Shown here piece after piece: positions 7,004 to 14,633 of a DNA stretch of 64,000 nt. A program made the position numbers and the translations under genes. The stretch spans positions 1-64,000 of the forward strand of contig NZ_LGCN01000205.1 in NCBI RefSeq assembly GCF_001279005.1, given 5' to 3'. The notes under the pieces are model-generated. The model ran no database searches, had not been told where the DNA came from, and saw nothing but the letters and a program-made list of their open reading frames with translations. Every line of letters starts with the position of its first letter. Position 1 is the stretch's first letter. The stretch comes from Streptomyces caelestis (GTDB lineage Bacteria; Actinomycetota; Actinomycetes; Streptomycetales; Streptomycetaceae).

Positions 7004-10000
7004 TCAGCGGCGTCCGTCGTAGGGGCGGCCCGTACGTTCCCGGCCGCGCCGCAGTTCGGTGCGCAGCAGGCGGGCCAGGGGGTCGAGCAGGCGGCGCGCC
7101 AGGTCGTCCAGGTCGGCGCCGGGGTTCTGCGGGGAGTCGGCCGACCGGTCCGCGTGCCCGGCGGAGCCCTCGGGCGCCGCGAGGTCGCCGGCGGCGGAGA
7201 CCGACGACGAACGGGCGCGCGCCGGCCCCGTTCCGGCCGGTACGGCCTCGACCGGTACGCCCTTGGCCACGGCGAGGTCACCGGCGGGGGAAGCATCGCG
7301 CTGGACGGGGGTCGCCGCCCGGCCGGTTCCCCCGCCCGCCGCCGGCCTCGGCGTGACGTTCCTCGGGCGGACCACGGGGACGGGTCCCGCCGGCGTGGCC
7401 GACGGGCCGTGGGCCGGGGGTGCCGTCCGGGGAGCGGCCACGGGGAGGGGCCGCTCCGGCGCGGGGGCGACCGCCGTACCGGGAGCCGTGCGGGGCGGCG
7501 CGGGCCTGACCACGGGGACGCGCCGGACGGCGCCGGTGTCCCGCGGGGCGGCCGGACCGCCGGCCGGTACCGCGGGGTCGGGTCGCCGCGGGGCCGGGTC
7601 GTGCGGCCGGTGCGTCGGCACGGCCCGCTGGACGGGCGGGGCCGCCCGGGTGCCGGCGGGCCGCGCCGGGCGCGTGGGCGCGCCGGTGGACGGGGCGTGG
7701 TCGGCGCCGGTGCCGGCCGGGGCCGTGGTCCAGCGGGCGGCCACGACGGGGCGGCCGCCGGTGCGGGACGCGGCCGGTGGTACCGCGCCCTCGGGGGGCC
7801 GGGTGTTGAGGGTGAGCGGGCGGGCGGGGAGCAGCGCGAGGGCGCGGACGCCCGTGGCGGTCGCGCCCGCGGCGGGGCTCACGGCACGGGCGACGACGGG
7901 GCCCGGCCCCGGTCCGGCGGACGCCGACATGGGTCGTACGGCGTCCCCGGCCGGACCCTGTGGAGCCGGAGCCGGAGCCTGGGACGCGGCGGGCGGCCCC
8001 GGCGTCACCAGCGGCGTGGCCGGTCCGCCGCCGTGCGGATCCGCGGGGCCGGGTGACGGGGTGCCCGGCGCGGTGGAGCGATCCGCGAGGCTGCGCCGGA
8101 CACCGGTGGTCCCCAGCAGCGGGGCGGCCGGCGTGTCCTGTTCCCGTACCGGGTGCGCCGCGGCGGGCGTCCGGGCGTCGGACGCGGTGGCTCCGGGGAG
8201 GTCGGCGCTGGGGGGCAGCGCGGGCAGGGGCGCACCCAGACCGCCGCGGGCGCGGGCGCCGCTCCGCCGGGGAGCGGCGGCCGGGTCCGAGGCGCGGCCG
8301 TCGGGGCCGGTGTCCGGGGCCGTCGCCCGCACACCGCTGCCGGACGGGGCGCCGGCCGTCTCCTCGGCCCGGCGCTGGACGACGGGAAGCGCGGGGCCGG
8401 AGACGGGACCCGGGGCGGGTACGGCGGAAGCGTCCTCGGCCGACGGTGTCGCCGTGGGCGGCAGTCCGGTCAGCGGTGCGCCCAGCGGCGGCCGTCCGCC
8501 GTCGCGTCGGACCGGGGCGGTCCCGGGCGTCTGCGGACCGGCCGGGGCGGCCGGGGCGGCCGGACCGGACGCGCCGGATGCCGTGGCGGTGCCCGGTGCC
8601 GGAACGGCGGCGGTGGGGCGCAGGGCGGCGACGCGGCGTACGGGTCCGGCCGTACGGCGGGCGACGGTCAACGGGGGCCCCACCGGCCGCGGTCGGGCGA
8701 CCGGGCGGGACGCCGCGTCGCCGTCGGCCCGGGACGCCTGCGGCCGGCCGCCGCTCCGTTCGGGCGGCGCTCCCGCGGCGGTGCGCCGCGCGGACGGTCC
8801 GGACGCGGGCCCGGCGTCCGCGTCATGTCCCGCGGACGGTGTCCGCGAGGAGGAGGGGGCGCCGGGAGCGGACCCGGCGGTCGCGCCGGGGACCACGGAG
8901 ACACGTCGTACCAGCGGAATCGGCGGGGCGGCCGGCGGGCGGGCGGAGTCGGAGGGCGCCGCGACCGGGGCGGTGCCCGGTGTCACGGCCCGTCGCGCGG
9001 CGGGAGAGGGCGAGGAGAGCACGGCGGGGGACGTCGTGGACATGAGGCCACGGGTCCGGTGGGCGCTGCCCGGACCTCCCGCGTCCGGACCGCTGTCGGT
9101 ACCGTCCGCGGAACGTGCCACCACGGAGTCCGCCCCGGGACCCGTGCCCGCCGCCGCCCGCGCACCGCCCGAGCCGCCCCGGGACACCGCCGGACCGGAC
9201 GGCCCGGCGCCGGAAGCTCCGGAGCCTCCGGCTCCGGAACCCGGGCGCGCCGAGTCCGGGGACGCCGCGCGGGAAACCCCGGAACCCGAAGACGCCGAAC
9301 CCGAGGACCCGGAACCCGAAGACGCCGAACCCGAGAGGGCCGAACCTGAGGACGCCGAACCGGAAGCCCCGGAACCCGGGCGCGCCAGGTCCGGGGACAC
9401 CGCGCGGGAAACCCCGGAACCCGAAGACGCCGAACCCGAGGACCCGGAACCCGAAGACGCCGAACCCGAGGGGGCCGAACCTGAGGGCGCCGGACCCGAG
9501 GAGCCCGGACCGGGCGGGCGCGCCCGGCTGGCGACCGGTGTGGCCGGCGTCGCGCCGCCCGCACGCGCCGGGTCCGGCCGCACCGTGCCCGGAGCGCCGT
9601 CCCGCGGGCCTTCCCCCTCCGGCTCCGTCCACAGCGCACGGAGCAGCAGCGGTCCCCCGCCGGTGACGGTGGCCCGTGGGACGGCCGGGCGCGTGACCCC
9701 CCGCACCAGGCCGGCCGGGGCGTCGGGCCGCAGGGCGTGACCGAGGCCGCTGTCGAAGGAGGGGTTCTGCCAGGCGGCGAGGCCCGCGCGGAAGGAGAGG
9801 CCGTCGCTCACGCCCAGCGGGGCGCGCGAGACGGTGAGCCGCGGCGCGGCGGTGCGGCGCCAGCCGCCGTCCCAGTCCCCGGGCACGGCGGGACCCGGAC
9901 CGTCGGGTGCGGCGGCGGCCGGGGCGCCGTCCGCGCCCCGGTCCACGCCCTCGCCGGGCGCGCCGGACCCGCCGCCCGCCGACCGCCCCGCGGCCCGGCG

Positions 10001-10024
10001 GCGCAGCCTGTCCCGCCATGCCAT
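7004..10024 (-). CDS. Large low-complexity Pro/Ser/Ala/Gly-rich CIS-locus protein
   Basis: This 1006-aa protein begins MAWRDRLRRRAAG and has one short ordered-looking stretch (about residues 45-110: RLTVSRAPLGVSDGLSFRAGLAAWQNPSFDSGLGHAL). Nearly everything after that is disordered, with Ser-Gly pentapeptide repeats near residues 180-270 and many V-x-R-x-V-type patches. The C-terminus has a possible helix (PQNPGADLDDLARRLLDPLARLLRTELR). It lies inside the CIS operon between the DUF6760 gene and tube 2, so it is probably a tether, scaffold, chaperone or tail-length factor. An alternative GTG start 12 nt upstream overlaps the previous gene. No function is recognised. Confidence 0.8.
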   Translation of the reverse strand: MAWRDRLRRRAAGRSAGGGSGAPGEGVDRGADGAPAAAAPDGPGPAVPGDWDGGWRRTAAPRLTVSRAPLGVSDGLSFRAGLAAWQNPSFDSGLGHALRPDAPAGLVRGVTRPAVPRATVTGGGPLLLRALWTEPEGEGPRDGAPGTVRPDPARAGGATPATPVASRARPPGPGSSGPAPSGSAPSGSASSGSGSSGSASSGSGVSRAVSPDLARPGSGASGSASSGSALSGSASSGSGSSGSASSGSGVSRAASPDSARPGSGAGGSGASGAGPSGPAVSRGGSGGARAAAGTGPGADSVVARSADGTDSGPDAGGPGSAHRTRGLMSTTSPAVLSSPSPAARRAVTPGTAPVAAPSDSARPPAAPPIPLVRRVSVVPGATAGSAPGAPSSSRTPSAGHDADAGPASGPSARRTAAGAPPERSGGRPQASRADGDAASRPVARPRPVGPPLTVARRTAGPVRRVAALRPTAAVPAPGTATASGASGPAAPAAPAGPQTPGTAPVRRDGGRPPLGAPLTGLPPTATPSAEDASAVPAPGPVSGPALPVVQRRAEETAGAPSGSGVRATAPDTGPDGRASDPAAAPRRSGARARGGLGAPLPALPPSADLPGATASDARTPAAAHPVREQDTPAAPLLGTTGVRRSLADRSTAPGTPSPGPADPHGGGPATPLVTPGPPAASQAPAPAPQGPAGDAVRPMSASAGPGPGPVVARAVSPAAGATATGVRALALLPARPLTLNTRPPEGAVPPAASRTGGRPVVAARWTTAPAGTGADHAPSTGAPTRPARPAGTRAAPPVQRAVPTHRPHDPAPRRPDPAVPAGGPAAPRDTGAVRRVPVVRPAPPRTAPGTAVAPAPERPLPVAAPRTAPPAHGPSATPAGPVPVVRPRNVTPRPAAGGGTGRAATPVQRDASPAGDLAVAKGVPVEAVPAGTGPARARSSSVSAAGDLAAPEGSAGHADRSADSPQNPGADLDDLARRLLDPLARLLRTELRRGRERTGRPYDGRR
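9236..9500 (-). repeat. 135-bp coding direct repeat, two copies
   Basis: Two near-identical segments begin at 9236 and 9371 (period 135 bp, 45 codons). On the minus strand they encode Ser-Gly-Ala runs of the type GSASSGSG followed by GVSRA and PARPGSG-like blocks. The repeat keeps frame, so it lengthens the disordered Ser-Gly stretch of the 1006-aa protein without breaking it. Confidence 0.8.
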
Positions 10025-10028
10025 GCGC

Positions 10029-10187
10029 TCAACCACCTTCGTTCATACGGGTGTTGATACGGGCGATCTCGGCCACCCACTGCCGGCGTTCGCCGTGGGT
10101 GAGGTCGAGGATCTCCTCGCGCTGCCAGTGGAAGTGGTAGGCGACGTACGCGATCTCCTCCCGGAGCCGGGGGAGCGCGTACGTCAC
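10029..10187 (-). CDS. DUF6760-type small CIS protein
   Basis: This 52-aa protein starts MTYALPRLREEIAYVAYHFHW and continues QREEILDLTHGERRQWVAEIARIN. Small Trp-containing proteins of this shape (DUF6760) are a regular feature of actinobacterial CIS operons next to the tube and sheath genes. Similar short proteins in phages act around tube or tail assembly, so an assembly role is inferred. The GTG start overlaps the upstream stop (GTGA), and the stop is 4 nt before the next gene's ATG. Confidence 0.85.
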   Translation of the reverse strand: MTYALPRLREEIAYVAYHFHWQREEILDLTHGERRQWVAEIARINTRMNEGG

Positions 10188-10693
10188 GATTCCCCCAGGC
10201 GCCCGCCCGAGAGGTCGACCTCGAAGCCGCCCTCGCAGTGCGGGCAGGTCACCGCCGCGCGGGTGTGGCCCTCGCTGTTGACGCGGCGGTAGAAGTCCTG
10301 GAGGAAGGCGACGTCGGTGGCGTACATCCGTTCCACGACCCCGGCGTGCACATCGGTGATCGAGCCGAGCCGGGTGATCACCTGGCTCAGCAGGACCACG
10401 CTCAGGTACGCCGGGTTCTCCTTGACCCGCAGGTCGATCTGGGGCCGCAGTTCGTCGCGGGCGGTGGCCAGGCGCATCGTGCCGTGCCGGTGCACCGTGC
10501 CCTCGTCGTCCACGTATCCGCGCGGCAGCTCGAACTCGAACTCGGTCCGCAGCCCGTGGTCCTCCCGACGCGGCGGGGGCGCCTCGGCCGGGCCGGCCGC
10601 CCCCTGGTCCGACGCCCGGTCCGACGCCTGGGCGGGCGCCGTCGCCTGGAGGACCTCCTCCAGGTTGCCCGCCGTCACCGTACGACGCCTCAT
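10184..10693 (-). CDS. CIS tail-assembly-type protein with C-terminal CxxC
   Basis: This 169-aa protein has a charged N-terminus, a beta-rich core (LRTEFEFELPRGYVDDEGTVHRHGTMRLATARDEL) and a helical part (PAYLSVVLLSQVITRLGSI, then AFLQDFYRRVN). It ends in CPHCEGGFEVDLSGG, a single CxxC that may bind zinc with a partner or in a dimer. Its place between tube 1 and the DUF6760 gene matches the tail-assembly chaperone position in phages. The ATG overlaps the tube 1 stop by 4 nt. Function is inferred from position. Confidence 0.85.
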   Translation of the reverse strand: MRRRTVTAGNLEEVLQATAPAQASDRASDQGAAGPAEAPPPRREDHGLRTEFEFELPRGYVDDEGTVHRHGTMRLATARDELRPQIDLRVKENPAYLSVVLLSQVITRLGSITDVHAGVVERMYATDVAFLQDFYRRVNSEGHTRAAVTCPHCEGGFEVDLSGGRLGES

Positions 10694-11130
10694 TCGACGA
10701 CGATCTCCTCGAACACGATCGTGACGGACTCGGTGGCCGGGGAGGACTCGCCCGCCTTCAGGGACGGGCCCTCCCACTTGGAGGCCCAGCCCTGCAACAG
10801 CTGAATGCGACGGACCGTGTTGCCCTCGGTGTCCTTGATCTCGATGGTGAGGTTCTGGCGCGCGGAGTTCACGGCCCCGTTGTTCAGGGTCTCCTTGATC
10901 CAGTTGGTGAACTCGCTGCTCTGGTCGAGTCCCCGGGTGATCGTGATCTCGCCGGCCTGCCGGGCGCCCGGCTGCTTGCGGATGATCTGCTTGCCCTCCG
11001 AGGTCACCTGCTTGACCTCGACGACATCCTCCTCGACGGTGAACCCGCTGATCTCCTGGATCGACTCGACCAGGTATCCGCCGAGCTGCACGCCGAAGAC
11101 GTGGGTGGAAAGAGCGTCGCCCGTTGCCAT
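10690..11130 (-). CDS. CIS main tail tube protein (Hcp/gp19-like)
   Basis: This 146-aa protein begins MATGDALSTHVFGVQLGGYLVESIQEISG and shows the tube signature: ITITRGLDQSSEFTNWIKETL and LTIEIKDTEGNTVRRIQLLQGWASKWEGPSLKAGE. It lies directly after the sheath gene, the usual place of the major inner-tube protein. Hexamers should stack inside the sheath to form the injected tube. The gap to the sheath stop is 35 nt, and the downstream gene is coupled by ATGA. Confidence 0.94.
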   Translation of the reverse strand: MATGDALSTHVFGVQLGGYLVESIQEISGFTVEEDVVEVKQVTSEGKQIIRKQPGARQAGEITITRGLDQSSEFTNWIKETLNNGAVNSARQNLTIEIKDTEGNTVRRIQLLQGWASKWEGPSLKAGESSPATESVTIVFEEIVVE

Positions 11131-11165
11131 GACTGTCTGTCAACCTTCCTTTGCGGACCCGCGGG

Positions 11166-12728
11166 TCACTCGTCGATGAGGCTGGTGGTGTCGGAGAACT
11201 GGGCCAGCCGGAACACCACGAACTCCGCGGGCTTGACCGGCGCGACGCCGATCTCGCAGACGACCCGGCCCTGGTCGATGGACTCCTGCGGGTTGTTGTC
11301 GCGGTCGCACTTCACGTAGAACGCCTCGGCGGCGGTCCGGCCGAACAGCGCGCCCCGGCGCCACTCCTCCTGGAGGAACGCGGTGACGTTGCGCCGGATG
11401 CTCGACCACAGGCGGTCGTCGTTCGGCTCGAACACCACCCACTGGGTGCCGAGCAGGATGGACTCCTCCAGGTAGTTGAACAGCCGGCGCACGTTCAGGT
11501 AGCGCCAGGCCGGGTCGGAGGAGAGGGTGCGGGCGCCCCAGATCCGGATGCCGCGGCCGGGGAAGGCCCGGATGCAGTTCACGCCGATCGGGTTGAGCAG
11601 GTCCTGCTCGCCCTTGCTGAGCCGCAGCTCCAGGTCGACCGCGCCGCGGAGCACCTCGTTGGCGGGCGCCTTGTGGACCCCGCGCTCGGCGTCGCTGCGC
11701 GCCCACACGCCGGCGACGTGACCGCTCGGCGGGACGGTGGTGTTGCGTCCGAGCGCCGGGTCGAAAACCCGCACCCACGGGTAGTACAGGGTGGCGTAGC
11801 GGGAGTCGTAGCCCGCCTCGTCGTTGCGCCAGGTGCGCACCTGCTGGGCGGACATCCCGGGCGGGGCGTCGAGCACGGCCACCCGGTCGCCCATCTGCTC
11901 GCAGTGCGAGATGACGGCGAGCTGCACGGTGCGCACGCCCTCGGCGTCGACGTCACCGCGCTGGTAGGCGCCCATCAGGTCCGGCACCGCGACCATGGTG
12001 ATCTCGTCGATGGTCTCCAGACCGCCGAAACCGGTACGGGCCGCGGCGTCGCCGACGTATTCGGCGGGGTCGATGCGGGCCGGCTCGCCGGAGCCGTTCG
12101 CGGCCGGCGCGGCCGGGGCGTCGGGGATCGCCACGGTCTGCGCGGCGGGCCTGGCCGCGCCGGCGCCGCGCTGCTCGGTGACCTCGATCAGCTCGGAGGC
12201 GCGGGCCTGGGTGACCAGGTACCCCTTGACGTTCCTGCGGGTGGAGGCCTCGTAGGTCTCCACCACCTGGTCGCCGCGGCGGACCAGGACCTTGAAGCGG
12301 TCCTCCGGCGGGTTCTCGCCGTCCACGTCGGCGACCTCCACCGACACCCCGGTCACGCCCGGCCTGGCCGCGATCAGGAAGCCGCCGACCTCCACCGGCC
12401 GCACGGCCCCGCCGCCCCCGAGCGGCCGGCCGTCGCCGGCCGCCGGGGCGGAGGCGTCCTCGGCGGACCCGCCGATGCGCACCACGTACGCGGCGCCGCC
12501 GCCGTTGGAGAAGTACCCGTGGACCGCGTGGGCCAGGTAGGCGCCCTCGGTGAAGCCGCCGAACAGCTGGACGTACTGGTCCCAGCCGGTGACCAGCGTC
12601 GGCGCGTGGAACGGGCCCTTCCCGGCGAAGCCGACGAACGCGGCGACGGCCGTGCCGACCCCCTCGATCGGCCGGGCACCGGACTGCACCTCCTCCACGT
12701 ACACGCCCGGGGTGAGGTACGTCGGCAT
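11166..12728 (-). CDS. CIS contractile tail sheath protein
   Basis: This 520-aa protein starts MPTYLTPGVYVEEVQSGARPIEGVGTAVAAFVGFA, the classical sheath N-terminus. It ends in the conserved sheath C-terminal domain, with WVVFEPNDDRLWSSIRRNVTAFL, then ALFGRTAAEAFYVKCD and AEFVVFRLAQF. Sheath subunits polymerise around the tube and contract to drive it forward. A strong AAGGAG site 5 nt before the ATG fits a highly expressed structural protein. It is the first gene of the leftward CIS operon. Confidence 0.96.
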   Translation of the reverse strand: MPTYLTPGVYVEEVQSGARPIEGVGTAVAAFVGFAGKGPFHAPTLVTGWDQYVQLFGGFTEGAYLAHAVHGYFSNGGGAAYVVRIGGSAEDASAPAAGDGRPLGGGGAVRPVEVGGFLIAARPGVTGVSVEVADVDGENPPEDRFKVLVRRGDQVVETYEASTRRNVKGYLVTQARASELIEVTEQRGAGAARPAAQTVAIPDAPAAPAANGSGEPARIDPAEYVGDAAARTGFGGLETIDEITMVAVPDLMGAYQRGDVDAEGVRTVQLAVISHCEQMGDRVAVLDAPPGMSAQQVRTWRNDEAGYDSRYATLYYPWVRVFDPALGRNTTVPPSGHVAGVWARSDAERGVHKAPANEVLRGAVDLELRLSKGEQDLLNPIGVNCIRAFPGRGIRIWGARTLSSDPAWRYLNVRRLFNYLEESILLGTQWVVFEPNDDRLWSSIRRNVTAFLQEEWRRGALFGRTAAEAFYVKCDRDNNPQESIDQGRVVCEIGVAPVKPAEFVVFRLAQFSDTTSLIDE

Positions 12729-12968
12729 GCTCGCTCCTTAAACGTCCTTGCGGTCACCTGTGTCCAGGCCGAGTCTGCGCGGCGCACCGGGCGGCCCGGC
12801 AGGAGCCCGCGGACCGGACCGGGGGCAGGGCCGCTGCCTTTCCGGGCCGTCCGCGCTGACCGCCCGGACGGCACCCGCCGCTGCCCCCGCACTGCCCTCA
12901 CGGTCCTGGACGCCCCGCCGGTCCGCGCGCTCGACTGGTGGGCCGGGGATTCGTGGAGAGGACAGCGC
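12729..12968. promoter_or_regulatory. Divergent intergenic region between sheath and DUF4157 genes
   Basis: These 240 bp separate the leftward sheath operon from the rightward cargo-candidate gene and must hold both promoters unless transcription reads through. I see ribosome-binding sites at both ends (AAGGAG for the sheath, GGAGAGGA for the DUF4157 gene) but no convincing -10/-35 pair or palindrome. Confidence 0.5.
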
Positions 12969-14609
12969 ATGCGTGCCCGTGGGGAACCGCAGGAGACCGG
13001 CCGGAAAGGCCGTACGCAGACCCGGACGGCGTCGCCCGCCGAGCGGGCCCCCCTCACGGGCGGCCCGTCCCCCGCGGGGATGCCGGCCCTACAGCGTGCC
13101 GTGGGCAACGCGGTGGTGGCGCGCATGGTGGAGGAGGAGCGGCACGAGCACGGCGCCGGCTGCGGTCACGGCGCGGCGGGCCGGCGCTCGGCGGTGCACG
13201 ACGTCCTGAGCACGCCCGGCCGGCCGCTCCGGCCCGCGCTGCGGACGGAGATGGAGGCCCGGCTCGGCGAGTCCTTCCACGACGTGCGGGTGCACACCGG
13301 CCCCGAGGCGGCGGACTCCGCGGACTCGGTGGGCGCACGGGCGTACACCTCGGGCAGCCATGTCGTCCTCGGCCGGGGCGGAGCGGACAAGCACACCCTC
13401 GCCCATGAACTCACCCACGTCGTCCAGCAGCGCCGGGGGCCGGTCGCCGGCGCCGACGACGGCGCGGGGCTGCGGATCAGCGATCCCGGCGACCGCTTCG
13501 AGCGCGAGGCGGAGGCCAACGCCCGCCGGGTGATGGCCAGCCCGGCTCCGGTGCGCACCGCCGTCCCGGAACACCCTGTCGCCGACGGCGGGGAGACGGC
13601 GGTCCAGCGGGCGGTCCTCGTCGGCGGCGCGGAAGTGGCCGAACCGGCCCGCCTCGTCGAGGAGGCCGGGCTGGATCACCTCCTCACGGACACCGCTCGG
13701 CTGGTGCTGGGCTACGCGCCGCAGCTGACCGCCGAGGTGCCCCTGCAGGTGAAGGACGCCGAGGACCTCGTCATCGAGGTCGGGCGCATCGCGGCGATGA
13801 TCGACCTGGTCCACTCCATCAACAGCAGCGGAATCCTGGGGCGCAGGACCCTGTCCCGCCAGGGGACGGCCTTCACCGGTTCGAACGACGAGGGGGACGG
13901 CACCGCGTTGGCGGTGAACGTGCTCGACGCGCGCGCGGGCGGTTCCGACGCGGACATCCGGAACGTGGTGGACGAGTCGCTGACGGCACGCGACCGGGGC
14001 AGCTTCAGCGTGGCCATGGAGCGTCCCGTGGACGACGACATGATCCTCGCCGACATGGCCGGGGACGTCCCCGGCGCCGCGCTGAGCGAGACGGAGCTCG
14101 CCGCGATCCGCGAGGCCGCCGAGGGCGACGCGAGCCTGATCGGCATGCTGGTCTCGGCCAAGCTGAACGACAAAAAGGGCGAGCTGCTCGCGGAGTCCCA
14201 CGCGGAGACGGTGGCCCAGTACCGGTCGCTGCTCCAGGAGCGGACCCAGAACACGGCGATGGCGATCATCGGCAGGCCGGGGGCCGACGTCCTCACCAAG
14301 GGACCGCACCTGGGGTCCTACGAGTCCGACGTGCCGTCCGACCGGATCCCTCCCGGCCCGGGCGGGTTCACCTCCCTGGTGCTCCCCCGGTGGTTCGAGC
14401 CGTACGGCCCCCTGCTGATGACCCGGGACTGGCCGAAGGGCGTCACCCTGAGGTTCGCGGGGAACCGGCAGATCACCGCGTACTACCGCGCCAAGGGCAA
14501 CGACCATCCCGTCACCGTCGACGCGCCGGACTACGCCACCGAGATCGAGGCCCAGCTGCGGAAGTTCCAGGTGATCGCCACCCACATCCTCAAGACCGCC
14601 GGCCTCTGA
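12969..14609 (+). CDS. DUF4157 (eCIS core domain) protein, candidate CIS cargo/effector
   Basis: This 546-aa protein opens with a disordered region and the motif MPALQRAVGNAVVARM typical of proteins carrying DUF4157. The DUF4157 domain (about residues 80-170) includes FHDVRVHTGPEA, GSHVVLGRG and a metallopeptidase-like HELTH at residues 146-150. DUF4157 marks proteins associated with extracellular-type CIS. The C-terminal 330 residues (for example PGGFTSLVLPRWFEP and PDYATEIEAQLRKFQVIATHI) match no domain I know and could be the toxin. It stands alone on the plus strand between two leftward CIS blocks. A GGAGAGGA site supports the ATG. Confidence 0.88.
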   Translation: MRARGEPQETGRKGRTQTRTASPAERAPLTGGPSPAGMPALQRAVGNAVVARMVEEERHEHGAGCGHGAAGRRSAVHDVLSTPGRPLRPALRTEMEARLGESFHDVRVHTGPEAADSADSVGARAYTSGSHVVLGRGGADKHTLAHELTHVVQQRRGPVAGADDGAGLRISDPGDRFEREAEANARRVMASPAPVRTAVPEHPVADGGETAVQRAVLVGGAEVAEPARLVEEAGLDHLLTDTARLVLGYAPQLTAEVPLQVKDAEDLVIEVGRIAAMIDLVHSINSSGILGRRTLSRQGTAFTGSNDEGDGTALAVNVLDARAGGSDADIRNVVDESLTARDRGSFSVAMERPVDDDMILADMAGDVPGAALSETELAAIREAAEGDASLIGMLVSAKLNDKKGELLAESHAETVAQYRSLLQERTQNTAMAIIGRPGADVLTKGPHLGSYESDVPSDRIPPGPGGFTSLVLPRWFEPYGPLLMTRDWPKGVTLRFAGNRQITAYYRAKGNDHPVTVDAPDYATEIEAQLRKFQVIATHILKTAGL

Positions 14610-14614
14610 CGGCC

Positions 14615-14633
14615 CCGGCGCCTCACGCGCCGG
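14615..14633. terminator. Possible bidirectional hairpin between convergent genes
   Basis: A 7-bp inverted repeat (CCGGCGC, 5-nt loop, GCGCCGG) lies over the stop of the AAA+ ATPase gene and 6 nt after the stop of the DUF4157 gene. There is no T-tract on either side, so termination activity is uncertain. Confidence 0.35.

Noticed and set aside
9236..9500. Repeat block as a CRISPR array or noncoding tandem repeat
   Set aside because: The period is 135 bp without spacers, frame is kept and the repeats encode Ser-Gly peptides in the surrounding gene.
7059..9740. 893-codon plus-strand frame opposite the 1006-aa protein
   Set aside because: The minus-strand frame has operon position, coupling to neighbours and ordered ends; the plus-strand frame has none and is a low-complexity mirror.
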